Assembly: GCA_028673005.1 (NCBI GenBank)
Contig: CM054113.1
Coordinates: 204,715,504-204,779,503, forward strand
Direction of reading: 5' to 3'
Source: Tanypteryx hageni
Lineage: Eukaryota > Arthropoda > Insecta > Odonata > Petaluridae
DNA: 64,000 nt
Shown: piece by piece, positions 63,946-64,000 of the stretch
How the letters are laid out: every line of letters begins with the position of its first letter
Position numbering within the stretch: the first letter of the stretch is position 1
Notes under the pieces: model-generated
Database searches by the model: none
Told to the model about the DNA's origin: nothing
The model's input: only the letters and a program-made list of their open reading frames with translations
Program-made: the position numbers and the translations under genes

Positions 63946-64000
63946 CTCTGGCTGACTCGCTACCGCTCTTGCGCCGAGAACCACTGCTTGGCGGAGTCGC

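Noticed and set aside
1..64000. CRISPR arrays, bacterial operons, rRNA genes
   Set aside because: No regularly spaced direct repeats with unique spacers, no ribosome-binding sites or dense coding, and no rRNA-like sequence; composition and repeats are those of an animal genome.

Overview
The window looks like non-genic DNA from a large, AT-rich, transposon-filled animal genome. It is most likely an arthropod and plausibly an insect, judging by the mixture of Tc1, pogo, hAT and PIF/Harbinger relics, non-LTR retrotransposon pieces, tRNA-derived SINEs, and TA, TG and GA simple repeats. This is an inference from family content; no host gene fixes the species. I found no convincing host protein-coding gene, rRNA or functional tRNA. 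Almost every recognisable open frame is a decayed transposon protein. The long serine/proline/leucine-rich or glycine/arginine/glutamate-rich frames are translations of polypyrimidine or polypurine DNA.

Layout. 0-7 kb: the 3' end of a LINE (1-668), a hAT MITE with an 8-bp target duplication, a small pogo-like MITE, a degenerate ~135/270-bp tandem repeat split by a hAT transposase relic (3.7-5.4 kb), and a 530-bp MITE that carries the DNA-binding N-terminus of a transposase (6.6-7.1 kb). 8-23 kb: pyrimidine- and purine-rich domains, a second copy of the first hAT MITE family (9.6 kb), a TIR MITE (11.5-12.1 kb), a 151-bp tandem duplication (18.1 kb) and an inverted-repeat module with a hammerhead-like hairpin (18.7 kb). 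23-32 kb: two abutting PIF/Harbinger-like elements, a second inverted-repeat/hammerhead-like module (25.6-25.8 kb), two oppositely oriented tRNA-derived SINEs (27.3-27.8 kb), a 1.4-kb hAT element (28.0-29.4 kb) and nested hAT ends. 32-41 kb: a long polypurine domain, a 29-bp minisatellite, a broken Tc1-like transposon followed directly by a pogo-like element with an unframed transposase relic, a 5'-truncated LINE and a 638-bp MITE full of palindromic repeats. 41-51 kb: polypurine/polypyrimidine DNA, three copies of an ACTTTCTCCATA repeat family, one of them split by a LINE insertion whose middle is inverted, and a nearly full-length but broken hAT transposase gene. 51-64 kb: more hAT and pogo-like MITEs, a sharp polypyrimidine-to-polypurine switch with a higher-order minisatellite (53.6-55.7 kb), another hammerhead-like module (59.96 kb) and a LINE 3' end.

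How parts relate. The SINEs share their 3' tail with the LINE at the left edge, which suggests that LINE family moved them. The non-autonomous hAT, pogo-like and Harbinger elements imply autonomous partners elsewhere. The hammerhead-like hairpins occur six times at five loci with apparent compensatory pairing, and in two places sit in inverted repeats, as expected for Penelope-like element terminal repeats. That assignment is a hypothesis. All boundaries were read by eye.
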